Positions 8,990 through 18,872 of a stretch of 64,000 nucleotides of DNA are shown here, one piece after another. The translations under genes and the position numbers were made by a program. Under the pieces are notes generated by a model. The model ran no database searches and was not told where the DNA came from. It was given only the letters and a program-made list of their open reading frames with translations. The first letter of the stretch is position 1. Each line of letters begins with the position of its first letter. Origin of the DNA: Paenibacillus lutrae (GTDB lineage Bacteria; Bacillota; Bacilli; Paenibacillales; NBRC-103111); contig NZ_RHLK01000003.1 in NCBI RefSeq assembly GCF_009757775.1, positions 435,059-499,058 on the forward strand, in the 5' to 3' direction.

Positions 8990-9175
8990 ATGAGCAAATC
9001 CTCCATCAGGAAATGCCTTACACTTCTGGGCACCTTATTATTCGCCACGGGTCTGGCCTTCATAATTATAAAGGAATTTATTCCTTATAGAACTATCAGT
9101 ATTATTGGAATGATTGCGGGCATCATTCTCATTCTTATCTCTAACTTGTACAGAGAAAAAAGAAGCGGGGACTAA
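8990..9175 (+). CDS. Small hypothetical membrane protein
   Basis: 61 residues with two predicted membrane helices (about 10-28 and 34-52) and basic ends. AGAAGGA lies six bases before the ATG, and a strong terminator overlaps the stop codon, so this looks like a real expressed gene. I do not recognise the family. No partner gene is evident; it sits between rpsT and the convergent holA. Confidence 0.65.
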   Translation: MSKSSIRKCLTLLGTLLFATGLAFIIIKEFIPYRTISIIGMIAGIILILISNLYREKRSGD

Positions 9176-9187
9176 ACCCGCTTCTTT
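9159..9187 (+). terminator. Terminator overlapping the stop of the small membrane gene
   Basis: A perfect 11-bp stem AAAGAAGCGGG/CCCGCTTCTTT with a 7-base loop; the TAA lies in the hairpin loop. The T-tract is short. Confidence 0.75.
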
Positions 9188-9205
9188 GCTCAAGCATTTA
9201 TATAA

Positions 9206-9333
9206 CAGTCGATCCTAATCCAACATCGTACATACGCTTCGGGACATACTCCATTCCATTAACCCGTAAACCGCCGCACACAACCCTGATTATAGGCTAT
9301 CAGGTCCTCGTCCGTTTAAAAAAGGATCGACTG
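9206..9333. repeat. Inverted 11-mer pair flanking the holA downstream region
   Basis: CAGTCGATCCT (9206-9216) recurs as its exact reverse complement (9323-9333), 106 bases apart, just past the end of holA. The 9188-9357 interval otherwise holds no gene that I can see. Possible long-range stem or relic of an inserted sequence. Confidence 0.5.
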
Positions 9334-9357
9334 CAAGTATGCAGTACATGGTACACC

Positions 9358-10377
9358 CTATACCGCCAGGCCCAGCAGAAATAGCTCTAATCCGAGCACC
9401 TTATCGATTCCTCCGCTTTTCATTTTAAAATCCAAATCCGAGAGCTGGGAAATGATGCGGCTCAGCTTCTCCGTATCATAGGCTCTTGCCTGCCCTTCCG
9501 CCACCTTTACAGCGTAGGGATGAAGGCCAAGTTGTCCGGCTATCTGCTGATGGGAATAACTCTGTTTGCTGAGTTCTTTTACCTGAAGCATAATGCGGAA
9601 CTGCCGGGCCATCAGCATGACAATTTTGATGGGTTCTTCTCTCTGCTTAAGCAGCTCCTCCAGCAGAGCAAAAGCCTTGTCGAGACGAAGCTGCACGACC
9701 TGCTCGATCAGAATGAATACATTCTGTTCGGTGCTTCGGACGACTAGCGCTTCAATCAGTTCTTCCGTGACCGTTCCGCCACGCCCGACATTCAGTGCAA
9801 TCTTCTCCATCTCGGCCGCTAAAGTCTGCAGATGGCCTCCGGTATACAGAACAAGCTGCTCGGCGGCCCGATCGGTCAAAGTCACATCTTCTCGCTTGGC
9901 CTCCCGGCGCACCCACTGCTGGAGCTCCTCCGCTGTTAACGGCAGGCAGGGTACCAGTACATTCTTCTCTTTAAGGAGCTTCACGATCTTCTTCCGCTCA
10001 TCCAGCTTGTCCGCCTGGACCATGAAAATAAGCACCGTATAGTCAACAGGCGACTGAAGATATTCGGTCAGACGATCAAGCTGATGCTCGACCTTTCCGC
10101 TATCTTTGCTTCCTGTAAAAAACTGCGCATTGCCTGCCGTAATTAATTTGCGCGGGACCATGAACGGAAGTGTCTCCGCATCCGCTATAACATTCTGGAC
10201 AGAAGTCTCTGTCAAATCATATTTGCTGACCGCAAAGTCACGATGCTCCGGCTCGATCATTTTATCTGAAATTCTCCGTATAAACTGCCGGATCAGGTAC
10301 GACTCGCTTCCGTAACATACATAAACCGGCTCGAACCGGCCTTCGTCTATTTGCTTTAATGCCTGTTTGTAATCCAT
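9358..10377 (-). CDS. holA: DNA polymerase III subunit delta
   Basis: 339 residues matching HolA (B. subtilis YqeN). It shows the YVCYGSESYLIRQ start, the central PFMVPRKLI and LIFMVQADKLDERKKI blocks, and the helical C-terminal clamp-loader domain. The delta subunit opens the beta sliding clamp in the clamp-loader complex. ATG with AGGAG nine bases upstream. In B. subtilis it follows comEC; here an ECF sigma/anti-sigma pair lies between. A large hairpin lies about 50 bases upstream (10427-10468). Confidence 0.95.
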   Translation of the reverse strand: MDYKQALKQIDEGRFEPVYVCYGSESYLIRQFIRRISDKMIEPEHRDFAVSKYDLTETSVQNVIADAETLPFMVPRKLITAGNAQFFTGSKDSGKVEHQLDRLTEYLQSPVDYTVLIFMVQADKLDERKKIVKLLKEKNVLVPCLPLTAEELQQWVRREAKREDVTLTDRAAEQLVLYTGGHLQTLAAEMEKIALNVGRGGTVTEELIEALVVRSTEQNVFILIEQVVQLRLDKAFALLEELLKQREEPIKIVMLMARQFRIMLQVKELSKQSYSHQQIAGQLGLHPYAVKVAEGQARAYDTEKLSRIISQLSDLDFKMKSGGIDKVLGLELFLLGLAV

Positions 10378-10426
10378 CTTTTCGTTCTCCTCTTCGGTAT
10401 CCCTTCCCCCATCTTACCAATGACAA

Positions 10427-10468
10427 AGGGATTACGTCAAAACGGTTTCCCGTCTTGCCGTAATCCCT
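10427..10468 (-). other. Extended hairpin with GAAA tetraloop in the holA leader
   Basis: On the minus strand a 10-bp stem (AGGGATTACG/CGTAATCCCT), one G-A mismatch and an 8-bp stem (CAAGACGG/CCGTTTTG, one wobble) are capped by a GAAA loop. No T-tract follows, so it is not an ordinary terminator. It lies 50 bases upstream of holA. The rest of 10469-10671 shows no gene or clear promoter. Confidence 0.6.
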
Positions 10469-10671
10469 GTGCCCGAGCAGAAGAAGAACATGCTGCCTCC
10501 GCATACAACCGTTTGGAAGGCATCTATTTGAACACGGAAAAAAAGCTCTAGAAACTTTTAATCCCGTGGCTGTCATGATGCTTAGCACCCATATCTCTTC
10601 TGATCTCCGTGCATTGTTTGGAGTGCCTTGTTAATTCAGCATACGCACAATCGAATGAATGGTGCGCGTCC

Positions 10672-10706
10672 AAAAAAAAGAAGCACACTCTATTGAGTGC
10701 GCTCCT
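10672..10706 (-). terminator. Terminator of the sigma/anti-sigma operon
   Basis: Stem AGCGCACTC/GAGTGTGCT with a 4-base loop, then eight T residues on the minus strand. The stop codon of the anti-sigma gene is inside the hairpin. Confidence 0.9.
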
Positions 10707-11859
10707 GCTTTGTTTTGAGGGATACAATAAAGATTTGCTGCTGATCGCCGCTTGTGACCTGATAAGTTAACTCATCGTTGCCTTTCCAGCCCACTATCTT
10801 AACGGCATCCGTTTCTTTCCACTGTTTATCCGAAACGTACACGGAAGTTCCGCTGACTGTAAGAATGGTTAACCGGCCCTCATCAAATGCAGCGGTTAAT
10901 TTCTTATCCGGCGATAAACCGGCATTCTGCTGAACCGTCAGGGGAGTTCCCTTATCCGGCTCTTTGGTAGCGATTTGACCGCCGCCATCCGCTTCTCCTA
11001 CAACAGGGGTAGAGCCGGGGGTAGGAACAGGTGTGGTCTGGCTGCCAGTGTCTTTAGAAATTCCTTTGTCCCCGTTATCATGAGTAACGGGAGGCGTTGG
11101 CGTAACCGCTGAACTAGGCGGCTGCGTTGTGACACTGCCGCCCGGTGACGCCTCATTAGCAGCCTTTGTACCCGATGACGTGCTGCCAGGAGTACCAACA
11201 GACTGGCCGGCATCTTTATCCGAGGAACGCGAATCCGGGGCTTTTACTCCGTTATCCGCTGGTACAGGTGATTCCTTAACGGAACCTGCCGTTGTCTGGG
11301 CAGGAGTGTCCGTGCTGGACTGTGCCGCCTTGTTCTTATCGCTATTCTGATCCGAAACCGCTGTAGATGAAGCATCCGGCGAGGGACTTGTTCTGATGTC
11401 CGACGATTTCTCGCTGGCGCCGAAAGGATTCAGCAACCCTTCCGCATCGGAACGAACCGGACCCTGCGCATTGAACGCAAAAAAACCAAGTACAAAACTG
11501 GCCGCTACTACACCACTCACGGTTTTCCATGAAACGGCGGCAGTTATCCGGCGCGTCCAAGGAAGCGGCTGCGGGGAACGATCATGGATATGTGAGAGAC
11601 CGGCTGCCTCCTCGCGGCCTCCCTTCTTCAGCTCCTGATCCAGCTGCTCAAGCTGCGGCAGAATAGAATCGACAATACTGAACGAGGGTCTGACCTTCGG
11701 CAGGTTCTCAAGCTCCCTGGACAACATACGCAGCCGCTGCAGCATAGCGCCGCATTCCGGACACTGCTGTGTGTGCTGAGCCAGGCGCTGCCGCTCAAGA
11801 TCATTTAAATCTCCATCAAGATCTCTCTGCATGAGCTCCTTCACCTCTTTGCAATTCAT
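10690..11859 (-). CDS. Zinc-finger anti-sigma factor, membrane-anchored
   Basis: 389 residues. The N-terminal ZAS domain has C3 and H29-x3-C33-x2-C36, which bind zinc in anti-sigma factors and trap the sigma factor. A single membrane segment lies at about 113-131. A Ser/Thr/Pro/Gly-rich extracytoplasmic linker of about 170 residues follows, then a C-terminal domain of about 75 residues that may sense a surface signal. The start codon overlaps the sigma gene by four bases (ATGA), which suggests translational coupling. I cannot assign the inducing stress. Confidence 0.88.
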   Translation of the reverse strand: MNCKEVKELMQRDLDGDLNDLERQRLAQHTQQCPECGAMLQRLRMLSRELENLPKVRPSFSIVDSILPQLEQLDQELKKGGREEAAGLSHIHDRSPQPLPWTRRITAAVSWKTVSGVVAASFVLGFFAFNAQGPVRSDAEGLLNPFGASEKSSDIRTSPSPDASSTAVSDQNSDKNKAAQSSTDTPAQTTAGSVKESPVPADNGVKAPDSRSSDKDAGQSVGTPGSTSSGTKAANEASPGGSVTTQPPSSAVTPTPPVTHDNGDKGISKDTGSQTTPVPTPGSTPVVGEADGGGQIATKEPDKGTPLTVQQNAGLSPDKKLTAAFDEGRLTILTVSGTSVYVSDKQWKETDAVKIVGWKGNDELTYQVTSGDQQQIFIVSLKTKQERTQ

Positions 11860-12404
11860 CCCCGTACACCTCCTTTCTGATAGTCTTGGAGTAACCCTTG
11901 AAGCTGTTGTCTCGCCCGAAACAAGTAAGATTTTACCGTGTTGAGCGGGAGTCCCAAACAGTCCGCAATCTCGTGATACGAGAAGTCCTGCAAATATCGC
12001 AAAACGACGACCGAACGGTGATGATCCGGAAGTTTCTCAATCGCATCTTTAATATCCTTAGCCAAGTATCCGATCATGACCTCGTCTTCAACGTCCCTGG
12101 GGGTAGTGAACGTCATTTCGTATTCATCAATCGATACGGTCGGCTTCGTCTTGCGGAATTTGTCGATACAGATATTCGTCACAATACGCTGCACCCATGT
12201 CTTGAAGAGAGCCTTCTCTTCGTAAGATTGGATTTTCGTATAAATACGAATCAGCGCTTCCTGCGATGCATCGAGGGCGTCCTGCTCATTACCAAGCAAA
12301 TAATATGCCGTGCGGTAGACGTGGGTCTCAATTTCTCTCAATATTCCGACAAGCGCTTCCCGGTCACCCGATTGAGCCGCTTTTACCAGTTCGGGCGCTA
12401 CCAC
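11856..12404 (-). CDS. ECF-type RNA polymerase sigma factor
   Basis: 182 residues with sigma region 2 (DALDASQEALIRIY, then FKTWVQRIVTNICIDKFRK) and region 4 (LPDHHRSVVVLRYLQ and the LPLNTVKSYLFRARQ helix-turn-helix). It resembles the sigma-W/sigma-X type ECF factors, but I cannot name an orthologue. The start is GTG at 12402-12404, six bases after AGGAGAGGGGG; an earlier TTG would lie inside that site. It forms an operon with the downstream anti-sigma gene, and an ECF-like promoter precedes it (12433-12459). Confidence 0.92.
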   Translation of the reverse strand: MVAPELVKAAQSGDREALVGILREIETHVYRTAYYLLGNEQDALDASQEALIRIYTKIQSYEEKALFKTWVQRIVTNICIDKFRKTKPTVSIDEYEMTFTTPRDVEDEVMIGYLAKDIKDAIEKLPDHHRSVVVLRYLQDFSYHEIADCLGLPLNTVKSYLFRARQQLQGLLQDYQKGGVRG

Positions 12405-12432
12405 AAGAATCCCCCTCTCCTGCAACTATACA

Positions 12433-12459
12433 GACGGTTTTATATTCATGAATGTTGCA
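12433..12459 (-). promoter_or_regulatory. Candidate ECF autoregulatory promoter
   Basis: Minus strand: TGCAAC (12454-12459), a 17-base spacer, CGTC (12433-12436), 29 bases upstream of the sigma start codon. This fits the AAC...CG(T/A)C pattern of Bacillus ECF promoters. The -35 lies inside a palindrome, ATGTTGCAACAT (12452-12463). Confidence 0.65.
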
Positions 12460-12674
12460 ACATATACATAAATTTAGGACTTTCATTCTAATAGGATATC
12501 AAAAAAGAGACCACAGGTATACTTAAACCGGAGAAAATTTACATAATGGGAAATGTCAGAGAAACTAATCTCCTATATCCTGCTTCCTTACGGTCTAACG
12601 GCAACCGATAAACACCATTTATTTAAGTGTAACAGAGTATTATTTCTAAACTATTTCAAAAGGATAAGCCATTC

Positions 12675-15600
12675 CTAGGGAGATACAGACATCGGATCCC
12701 CCGTAAACTTGGTGCGGGCCCATATTTCGTTCTTTCGGATAATCAGCTGAATCTCGCCGGAAAGGTCCGTACGGTATGCAGGTATCCCGTGCTGTTCAAG
12801 TCTATTCATAACATCCTCAGACGGGTGCTTGTATCTGTTATTGACTCCCGCTGAAATTATAGCCCAGCGCGGATTCCAGTGCAGAAGCCACTGCTCGCTG
12901 GTTGATGTCTTGCTTCCGTGGTGAGCAACTTTCAGAACATCTACCGGCGGAGTCTTCCCGATATCTGCTACAGAAGAACCGGCCGGACCAGCCCCCGCAG
13001 ATTCGTTTGTATAACTCTGAAGAGAATCCAGTACACTCCGTTCGGCATCAAGCTCCATATCACCGGTAAATAACCAGCGAGTGCCCAGCATCGTCATAAG
13101 AAATGCGACTGAATATCCATTTTGCTCACTGGACAGAAAAACGCTTTCTTTTGATTCTGCACGTGAATCCTGAAAGGAGGAATCAGCAAAATCTTTGCCA
13201 GCCGTATTCGGATCCCTTTGCTCATGCGTTCCATTCGTGTCCCTTTGTTGTTCTATGTAGGAGGAAAAATTTGGAGAAATAAAATCAATCCGGGTATCGG
13301 GACCGAATTGCAGACTTTTACCGTAGGATGCCGCCAAGAGCGGAATATTCTTGTCCATGGCAGACCGGTAAAGTTTCTCGATCTGCACGTTATGTTTGTA
13401 AGTGCCATTGAAAATAAATTGTTTCACAGGAATCCCGTCCAGTACCGCCTGAAGCCCCCCGCTGTGGTCCTGATCCGCATGCGTGAGAATAACGGCATCC
13501 AGTTGATGAACCCCGCGTTTTTTGAGAAGAGGCACCAGAAGCTTCTTGCCCACCTCGAACGGATCCCTGCGCTGCTTCCATTCTTCACCGGCTTTGCGAA
13601 ACGTAACTGTCCCGCCGCCATCCACCAGTATAAACTTGCGCTCGGGAGAGCGGATCAGAATACTGTCGCCCTGTCCCACATCAATCATATCCACATAGGC
13701 GGTCCTGTCCCAGCGGTCCGGTGTGTATCCGTAGAAAAGTAAAGCCAGCCAGCAAAAAGCCAGGACGGCGGAAACTGCGGCATACTTTCGACTGCCAAGC
13801 CCATTCTTAAAGCTCCTGTTTAAATATACAACGAACGGCTTGTCATGTAAAAAGCTGCGGTTGTGCTTAATCCCCTTCAGCTGCGAATCTTCGGCCAAAT
13901 ACTCCGATTGAGGCATAGAACCGTCAGAGAGAAAGCTGGATTTCAAAGATGAAGCACGCGTGAAAGCACCTTCATGAGCTGACCTGACGGAAAACGGGGC
14001 TCCGGCAGCGGTGCCGTGTTTTCCGCCATTATAAGAATTCGTTGCGGATGCTAATGAAGGAGACAGGCCCGGGCTCTGCCCACCGACGGGAATATGGAGC
14101 ATAGGACCCGCGCCCGAATCTTCATCCCGCATTGTCAAATATTTCTGGAACGATAGGTACAGCAGAACCAGGAGAGAAAAATACATCAACATCCATAAAA
14201 CAGATGGAGACGGCCAGATGGTCTGAAACCCGTCCCACTGATCCAGCCACTGCACAACTTCAAATACCACTTCATTTACTTTTTCCGTCACCCAAGCGAC
14301 CGTACGCCCTGCGGGCGCGAACACGAGTCCGGCGATCATTGCGATCAGACCGGCCGGAAAAATAAGAAGGCTGAAAACGGGTACCAGTACGGCATTGGCC
14401 AGCCAGGATAGCAAAGAAAACTGATTGAAATAATAAATGGATACCGGAAATGAGGCAAGCTGGGATACGAATGTGATGGCTAGCGTGTTACGGAGCAGCG
14501 CGTTCTTTACGGGGAGAAGAAGAGTAACGCGGGGAACACCGACGATCAAGCCGAGTGTAACGAGGAACGAAAGCTGGAAGCTTACATCGAGAAGATAATA
14601 CGGATTCCATAGCAGCAATGCCCAGCCAACCAGACATGCAATTTGAAGGACATCCTTCTCACGGTTTTTACGAACAGCAAACAGTCCGATCATGGTCATG
14701 AGTCCTGCCCTTACGATAGACGGTGAGGCACCCGTAATTAAAATATAAAAGGGCAGCAAGAGGGCAGTAATCAGCAGGTAAGTTTCCTTCGCGAGCCCCA
14801 GCCGCTTCAAGATCCAAATCAGCACACCGGTAAAAACAGCCACATTGAGCCCGGAAATGGCCAATATGTGCGTGAGGCCGAGGTTCGAGAACTGCACGTA
14901 GCGGTCCGGGTCCATATCATCCGTGAGCCCGATCAGCATGCTTTTCATAAACCCGGCATGAGCCGGTGTGAAAAGCATGTCGATCCGGCTGCCCAGAAAC
15001 GAGCGCAGCTCGTCCGAGCCCCGCAGCAGCCGGTCACTTAGCTGCCGCATGCCTCCTCCCGCTGATAACGCCGCGGGGGGAGCATGATTCACCTGCTCCG
15101 TGCCCTTGGCGGTAAGCAGCCAGTGAATCTCCTGCTGCCGCAGGTAGCGGCGGTAATCGAATCCGCCGAAATTGCGCGCAGCGGCCGGCTCCTGCACCAC
15201 GCCCCGCAGCGTGAGCCGGTCCCCCCTCCGCCAGGATGCGGCGGTGGTCTGCTCCTCCGGGCTCAGCAGGCGCAGGTTCACCTGCATGCGCTCACCCGGA
15301 GGAGACTCTGCGGCAGCATCCGCGCCGCCCCCTTCCAGCCGCGAAACCCGCAGCTGGAAGGAAGCCCTGTCGCCATCGACGGCGACAGGGGTCACAAGCG
15401 TGCCCGCCACGGCCACTTCGCTGCCGCTCATGGCAGCGGCTGCAGCGGCGGGCAGCGCCGTCACATTACGCCGGTCGGTATCGGCGTAATAGCAGCAGGC
15501 CGCGGCGGCGATGAGCGCCGCGGCAATCAGGCGGTGCTGCGGCAGGCGCAGCACCAGCACGGCCAGCGCCGCAGCAGCGCACGCTATGCCGGCCCAGATT

Positions 15601-15692
15601 GTCAGCAGCGGCCACTTCCAATGCATCGCCGCAGCGTACCCGACCACCCATAGGACGGCGACCCATACGCCGTCTTTACTAGTCCATACCAT
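12675..15692 (-). CDS. comEC: Competence channel protein ComEC/Rec2
   Basis: 1005 residues, well above the roughly 780 of B. subtilis ComEC. Order: N-terminal membrane helices (about 9-65), an OB-like region (about 85-200), the multi-helix competence channel domain (about 235-525), then a metallo-beta-lactamase-like domain with DGGG, LTHADQDHSGG and VAHHGSKTS. It conducts single-stranded DNA across the membrane. The extra length includes a Ser/Gly-rich insert between channel and nuclease domains (about 530-620) and a charged insert inside the nuclease domain. ATG follows GGAGGGG. A terminator after comEB implies its own promoter or read-through. Confidence 0.95.
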   Translation of the reverse strand: MVWTSKDGVWVAVLWVVGYAAAMHWKWPLLTIWAGIACAAAALAVLVLRLPQHRLIAAALIAAAACCYYADTDRRNVTALPAAAAAAMSGSEVAVAGTLVTPVAVDGDRASFQLRVSRLEGGGADAAAESPPGERMQVNLRLLSPEEQTTAASWRRGDRLTLRGVVQEPAAARNFGGFDYRRYLRQQEIHWLLTAKGTEQVNHAPPAALSAGGGMRQLSDRLLRGSDELRSFLGSRIDMLFTPAHAGFMKSMLIGLTDDMDPDRYVQFSNLGLTHILAISGLNVAVFTGVLIWILKRLGLAKETYLLITALLLPFYILITGASPSIVRAGLMTMIGLFAVRKNREKDVLQIACLVGWALLLWNPYYLLDVSFQLSFLVTLGLIVGVPRVTLLLPVKNALLRNTLAITFVSQLASFPVSIYYFNQFSLLSWLANAVLVPVFSLLIFPAGLIAMIAGLVFAPAGRTVAWVTEKVNEVVFEVVQWLDQWDGFQTIWPSPSVLWMLMYFSLLVLLYLSFQKYLTMRDEDSGAGPMLHIPVGGQSPGLSPSLASATNSYNGGKHGTAAGAPFSVRSAHEGAFTRASSLKSSFLSDGSMPQSEYLAEDSQLKGIKHNRSFLHDKPFVVYLNRSFKNGLGSRKYAAVSAVLAFCWLALLFYGYTPDRWDRTAYVDMIDVGQGDSILIRSPERKFILVDGGGTVTFRKAGEEWKQRRDPFEVGKKLLVPLLKKRGVHQLDAVILTHADQDHSGGLQAVLDGIPVKQFIFNGTYKHNVQIEKLYRSAMDKNIPLLAASYGKSLQFGPDTRIDFISPNFSSYIEQQRDTNGTHEQRDPNTAGKDFADSSFQDSRAESKESVFLSSEQNGYSVAFLMTMLGTRWLFTGDMELDAERSVLDSLQSYTNESAGAGPAGSSVADIGKTPPVDVLKVAHHGSKTSTSEQWLLHWNPRWAIISAGVNNRYKHPSEDVMNRLEQHGIPAYRTDLSGEIQLIIRKNEIWARTKFTGDPMSVSP

Positions 15693-15828
15693 TCAATCTA
15701 TCCCCTCCATGAAGTTTAGTAGTCTTAAAGCATCGCTGCATGATAAGCCATCAAATGCCGCAGGGCAGCGGCTGCTATATGAGCCGATACTGCGTTTGCC
15801 TTTAATAGATTCCCTGCTCCCGGACAAC

Positions 15829-15866
15829 GAAAAAACCTCCGCTGCCCTGTAAGAGCAGCGGAGGTT
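15829..15866 (-). terminator. Terminator between comEB and comEC
   Basis: A perfect 12-bp GC-rich stem AACCTCCGCTGC/GCAGCGGAGGTT with a 9-base loop, followed on the minus strand by TTTT. It separates comEC from comEB; the 136 bases between it and comEC show no clear promoter. Confidence 0.85.
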
Positions 15867-15892
15867 CTTCCTCACGCCATCTATCAATCTCT

Positions 15893-16405
15893 TTAATTAA
15901 CAACGCTGTGGTCCGTACCTTCGGGAGGCTCATAATGGTCCATTCGCCGAAAGATAATTCCCCTTGCCGCCATTAGTGCCTGAACTTTCTCACTATCTTT
16001 CGGATAAGGCCGATGGTATATGATTTCTTTTATCCCGCTGTTGGCCAGCATGTTCGAGCAGGTCCAGCAAGGCTGATCCGTTACATATACACTCGAACCT
16101 TCACGGTCCTCGCGGTCTGTAAACAGCAGCAGGTTCTGCTCCGCATGAATGGTCCGGATGCAGCGCTGCTTGCGGATCATCTCCTCCTTGCCGTCGATAA
16201 CCTGAAGCTCGAATTCTTCTACCAGCATACAACCTTCCTCCGAGCAGTCCGGAACTCCCATAGGAGCTCCGTTATAAGCGGTACCCAGAAGCTTTTTTCC
16301 TTGAACCAAAACGGTTCCGACCCGTCGGCGGCTGCACTGTGAACGCGTTGAGGCCATGTAAGCAATATCCATGAAGTAAGTGTCCCAATCTTTGCGCCCG
16401 GTCAT
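15893..16405 (-). CDS. comEB: ComEB, dCMP deaminase family protein
   Basis: 170 residues with the cytidine/deoxycytidylate deaminase zinc site: H87-A88-E89 and P112-C113-x2-C116. It also has extra N-terminal cysteines (C24, C54, C59), as in dCMP deaminases. It should convert dCMP to dUMP for thymidylate synthesis; in B. subtilis it is not needed for DNA uptake although it is in the comE operon. ATG at 16403-16405 lies five bases after AGGTGA, and just 10 bases after the metY stop codon, so translation is likely coupled. Confidence 0.92.
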   Translation of the reverse strand: MTGRKDWDTYFMDIAYMASTRSQCSRRRVGTVLVQGKKLLGTAYNGAPMGVPDCSEEGCMLVEEFELQVIDGKEEMIRKQRCIRTIHAEQNLLLFTDREDREGSSVYVTDQPCWTCSNMLANSGIKEIIYHRPYPKDSEKVQALMAARGIIFRRMDHYEPPEGTDHSVVN

Positions 16406-16414
16406 CATCTTCAC

Positions 16415-17761
<1,347 letters not shown>

Positions 17762-17840
17762 CTATTTTCTCACATTTTCTAATAAAATGAAAGAAAGATT
17801 ACTAAATTCCTTCTAAACGGATGTGTTTTAATGGAAATAA

Positions 17841-18575
17841 CTATGGTGAACCCAGCAATATATACGGTTTCATCTTGGCGAGCATCTTATCTCCGATCCC
17901 TTTTACCTGGAGAAGCTGGTCCATCCGTTTGAATTTGCCGTGCTGCTCCCGGTAGGCGATGATAGCTTTAGCCTTGCTTGGCCCTACACCGGGCAGCTTC
18001 ATGAGCTCCTCCAGTCCGCCGTAATTGATGTCCACTTTAGGCTGATCTCCTTCCCCGTCCGCTTTTCCTTGACCGCTGATTTTACCGCTCTCGCCCGGTT
18101 TAATCCCCTCGGCGGATGCGGCTGTACTGGATACGATAGTACTCGTCTCTACCGCACCCGGTACAACAGTCTCAGGCTTGCCGTCTTCCGAATCGTTCCG
18201 CGGATTACCTCCGGCCGGCAAAGGGGACGGCGGCATGGCCGATTCCGCTCCAATGTCGTTCTTGCTGCTTTCATTCTTACTGCTTTCGCTCCTGCTGCTA
18301 TCGGCCTCTTTTGCTGCGCCTGATTCTGCACCGCCTTTACCGGCTGCTTGACCGGGAACATCCGGGCTGCCGGAACCTCCGGTTATGCCCGGCTTAGTTG
18401 CAGAAGATGCACCAGCCGCTTGAAGCATGGCCTCTTCCATCTGTCCATGCAAAGACGTAAATCCAGCGGGTATCTCCTCCCCCCTGCCGGCCAGCACCCA
18501 CCAGATCGCGAGACCGAGAACGGCAGCTGCCAGAGCCGACAACGCGCCTATTTTCATTTTAAAAATCCAATTCAT
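17841..18575 (-). CDS. comEA: Competence DNA receptor ComEA
   Basis: 244 residues. One membrane segment (about 8-29) anchors a C-terminal double helix-hairpin-helix domain (about 182-241: VDINYGGLEELMKLPGVGP and FKRMDQLLQVKGIGDKM) that binds incoming double-stranded DNA. Between them lies about 150 residues of Ser/Gly/Lys/Glu-rich sequence with SSKNESSKN repeats. The SLBB domain found in B. subtilis ComEA is not recognisable; the flexible linker occupies its place. ATG follows AGGAGGA. It is divergent from comER. Confidence 0.93.
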   Translation of the reverse strand: MNWIFKMKIGALSALAAAVLGLAIWWVLAGRGEEIPAGFTSLHGQMEEAMLQAAGASSATKPGITGGSGSPDVPGQAAGKGGAESGAAKEADSSRSESSKNESSKNDIGAESAMPPSPLPAGGNPRNDSEDGKPETVVPGAVETSTIVSSTAASAEGIKPGESGKISGQGKADGEGDQPKVDINYGGLEELMKLPGVGPSKAKAIIAYREQHGKFKRMDQLLQVKGIGDKMLAKMKPYILLGSP

Positions 18576-18872
18576 CTTTGTTCCTCCTGATTCGTTATCG
18601 AACTAGATCTCATGAAAGCCAACCGAGATTACAGAACACCGGAAAACATGGTAATGGAATACTTTTTAATAAAATTAAGCATATTTGCGCCCCGATGGTC
18701 ATACCGTTAAGAAACGTCTTCCTGTTCTTAGGGAATGAACGTTTAAGATAGCTCTGCGCGGTTCTTTACCTCAGCAGGCCTATCCCTTACTTTGATGCCA
18801 TAAGCGTTGCAAGCAAGAGGGGCAGAGCCCCGTTCCTGCATAGGTCAGGCTAATCTAAAAGGAGGGTTGTCG
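18576..18872. promoter_or_regulatory. Divergent comEA-comER intergenic region
   Basis: About 300 bases with no gene. A short GC hairpin (GGGGC-AGA-GCCCC, about 18819-18831) lies before comER. A spaced inverted pair, AAACGT (18713-18718) and ACGTTT (18739-18744), lies near the middle. I found no clear ComK box (AAAA-N5-TTTT) or convincing sigma-A promoter. Confidence 0.35.
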
